Positions 5,912-7,552 of a DNA stretch of 7,552 nt are shown piece after piece. Made by a program: the position numbers and the translations under genes. Origin of the DNA: an uncultured Clostridia bacterium. GTDB taxonomy: Bacteria; Bacillota; Clostridia; TANB77; CAG-508. Every line of letters starts with the position of its first letter. Position 1 is the stretch's first letter. The notes below the pieces were generated by a model. That model was not told where the DNA came from. It searched no databases and was given only the letters and a program-made list of their open reading frames with translations. Where the stretch lies: assembly GCA_934169535.1 (NCBI GenBank), contig CAKPOC010000049.1, positions 1 through 7,552 on the forward strand, in the 5' to 3' direction.

Positions 5912-7552
5912 ATGAACTATAAATTAGAAAAAGCAATAGAAAGTAGTAAAAAGGTATTAATAGTATTTCTAGTATTATGGATAATATTAGAAATACTATT
6001 AATTGCGCCTTGGGCAGTTTCAATTAATAACAGTATAATAAATGGTAAATTTAATGTAACAACATTTATTACAGAATTTCCTAAAGAGGTATCAAGCTTT
6101 AAGTCAATAACTCAAGTAGGAAATGCTAATATAGCTCCAATTTTTGCAAAGTGGACATTAGTTCTTACAATAATACTCTTAATTGGAGTAGTAATATCAA
6201 TAATAAAAGCAAAGCCAAAACATGGTTATGAAAATATAGAAAATGGTTCAAGCGACTGGAGTGAAGGAGGAGAGCAATACAGAATTTTAAGCCGAAATAA
6301 AGGCATAATTCTTGCTGAAAAAAATTATTTACCAGTAAATAAAATAGGAAACGTGAATGTTTTAATCGTCGGAGGATCTGGTTCTGGTAAATCATCAACA
6401 TATTCAATACCAAATGCACACCAACTACTTGGTTCATACATTTTTACAGACCCAAAAGGTGAATTATATGACAAAACGGCAGGATATTTTAAGAAAAATG
6501 GTTATAACATTAAAGTATTAAATTTAGTAAATCCACAAAATAGTGATGGATATAATCCTTTATATCACATAACAAGTGACATAGATATTGATATAATTGC
6601 ACATACAATAGTAAAGGGACAAGAAGGAGAAGGAAAGGCATCAGACCCTTTCTGGGATGATTCTGCCGAAACATTGCTAAAAGCATTAATATATTACTTA
6701 TTATCTGCAAGACCACCGGAAGAGCACAATTTAGCTTCTTGTGCAGAACTTGTAAGAGCTGCTAATAGCAATAATGGAAATAGCTTGCTTACAGAGCTTA
6801 TGCACGAATTACCTAATAATAACCCTGCAAGAACAAACTACAAAAATATAGAAATTGCATCAGATAAAACTTTTAGCTCAATTTTAAGTACACTACAATC
6901 AAAACTTGCAAAATTTGATTCACAAGAAATTGCAGAAGTAACATCAACTAATACAATTGATTTTGACGAAATTGCAAGAAGCAAAACAGCATTATATGTA
7001 ATATCATCAGATACACATACAGCCTATAATTTTCTATTAACAATATTCTTTTCTCAGCTTATACAACAATTATATAATATAGCAGATGAAATGCCAGAAG
7101 GAAGATTACCAATACCTTTATATTTTATATTAGATGAGTTTGCAAATATTGGGCAAATACCAGATTTCGACAAAAAAATATCAACAAGTAGAAGTAGGGG
7201 AATTTCATTTAGTGTAATTTTACAAAATTTAGACCAACTAGAGGCTATATATGAAAAATCCTATGAAACAATTATAGGAAATTGTGATACACATGTATTT
7301 TTAGGAAGTAACTCTTTCAAAACAGCAGAATATTTTTCTAAGCAATTAGGAGAAAAAACAATTGTAAGAGATAGCAAATCCGTAAGTAGAGATAAGGAAT
7401 TCCATAAACAAGGATACAACATGTCCGACCAAATAATGGGAAGAGCGTTAATGACTCCTGATGAATTAAGAAGAATGGATAATGATCTTTGTATAATCTT
7501 TGAAAAAGGGCTAAGGCCAATAAAAGCAAAGAAATATTATTATTTTACAAAG
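5912..7552 (+). CDS. VirD4/TraG-family type IV coupling ATPase, C-terminus beyond the window
   Basis: The frame is open for 547 codons to the window end; Firmicutes relatives are usually around 600 residues, so little is missing. This hexameric membrane ATPase links the relaxase-DNA complex to the type IV secretion channel in conjugation. Two membrane segments lie at about residues 15-38 and 81-98, separated by a probably external loop. The motor domain has Walker A GGSGSGKS (154-161), then FTDPKGELYDKTAGYF (178-193), DPFWDDSAETLLKALIYYLL, and Walker B FILDEFANIG with D408/E409. Further family-like motifs are STSRSRGISFSVILQNLDQL and GNCDTHVFLGSNSFKTAEYFS. The pattern resembles the clostridial CD1115-type VirD4 group. 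ATG has AAAGGTG at 5896-5902. Codon use is as AT-rich as in murF, so composition gives no sign of recent transfer. No relaxase, VirB4 or integrase is visible in the window. Confidence 0.93.
   Translation, partial: MNYKLEKAIESSKKVLIVFLVLWIILEILLIAPWAVSINNSIINGKFNVTTFITEFPKEVSSFKSITQVGNANIAPIFAKWTLVLTIILLIGVVISIIKAKPKHGYENIENGSSDWSEGGEQYRILSRNKGIILAEKNYLPVNKIGNVNVLIVGGSGSGKSSTYSIPNAHQLLGSYIFTDPKGELYDKTAGYFKKNGYNIKVLNLVNPQNSDGYNPLYHITSDIDIDIIAHTIVKGQEGEGKASDPFWDDSAETLLKALIYYLLSARPPEEHNLASCAELVRAANSNNGNSLLTELMHELPNNNPARTNYKNIEIASDKTFSSILSTLQSKLAKFDSQEIAEVTSTNTIDFDEIARSKTALYVISSDTHTAYNFLLTIFFSQLIQQLYNIADEMPEGRLPIPLYFILDEFANIGQIPDFDKKISTSRSRGISFSVILQNLDQLEAIYEKSYETIIGNCDTHVFLGSNSFKTAEYFSKQLGEKTIVRDSKSVSRDKEFHKQGYNMSDQIMGRALMTPDELRRMDNDLCIIFEKGLRPIKAKKYYYFTK

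Noticed and set aside
6165..7529. Leu-rich minus-strand open frames inside virD4
   Set aside because: They lie opposite a long coding frame with Walker A and B motifs; the Leu-rich look comes from reversed AAT/CAA/AAG-type codons.

Overview
The window looks like the chromosome of a very AT-rich, low-GC Gram-positive bacterium, most likely an endospore-forming member of the Clostridia. The reasons are a ypeB germination gene, strong GGAGG-type ribosome binding sites before every gene, sigma-A-like promoters, heavy use of A/T-ending codons (AUA, AAA, UUA), two UUG starts, and a Firmicutes-type VirD4 coupling protein. No RNA gene, CRISPR array, insertion sequence, integrase or origin was seen, and no intergenic gap exceeds about 120 bases.

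Left part (1-1601). The 5' end of a leftward gene of the MGDG-synthase / diacylglycerol glucosyltransferase family runs off the left edge. It is divergent from ypeB (194-1576), a membrane-anchored spore germination protein with three PepSY-like repeats. A possible forespore sigma-G promoter precedes ypeB and a clear rho-independent terminator follows it.

Middle (1602-5060). A sigma-A-like promoter drives murF and ddl, which are 17 bases apart. Their products make D-Ala-D-Ala and add it to the peptidoglycan precursor. A separate extended -10 promoter precedes a DnaJ/CbpA-like co-chaperone gene. As written, this gene is frameshifted near its 3' end: the expected last 39 residues lie intact in the +1 frame, just after an A5 run.

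Right part (5061-7552). A perfect consensus promoter (TTGACA-17-TATAAT) starts a rightward cluster. It holds an unrecognised 170-aa protein, an unrecognised 72-aa protein, and a VirD4/TraG-type conjugation coupling ATPase (at least 547 aa, running off the right edge). This is either one end of an integrative conjugative element or a resident type IV secretion locus. No relaxase, VirB4, integrase or att repeat is inside the window, so the boundary is unproven. Base composition does not change across it. The two small proteins ahead of the coupling protein are the least explained part of the window.
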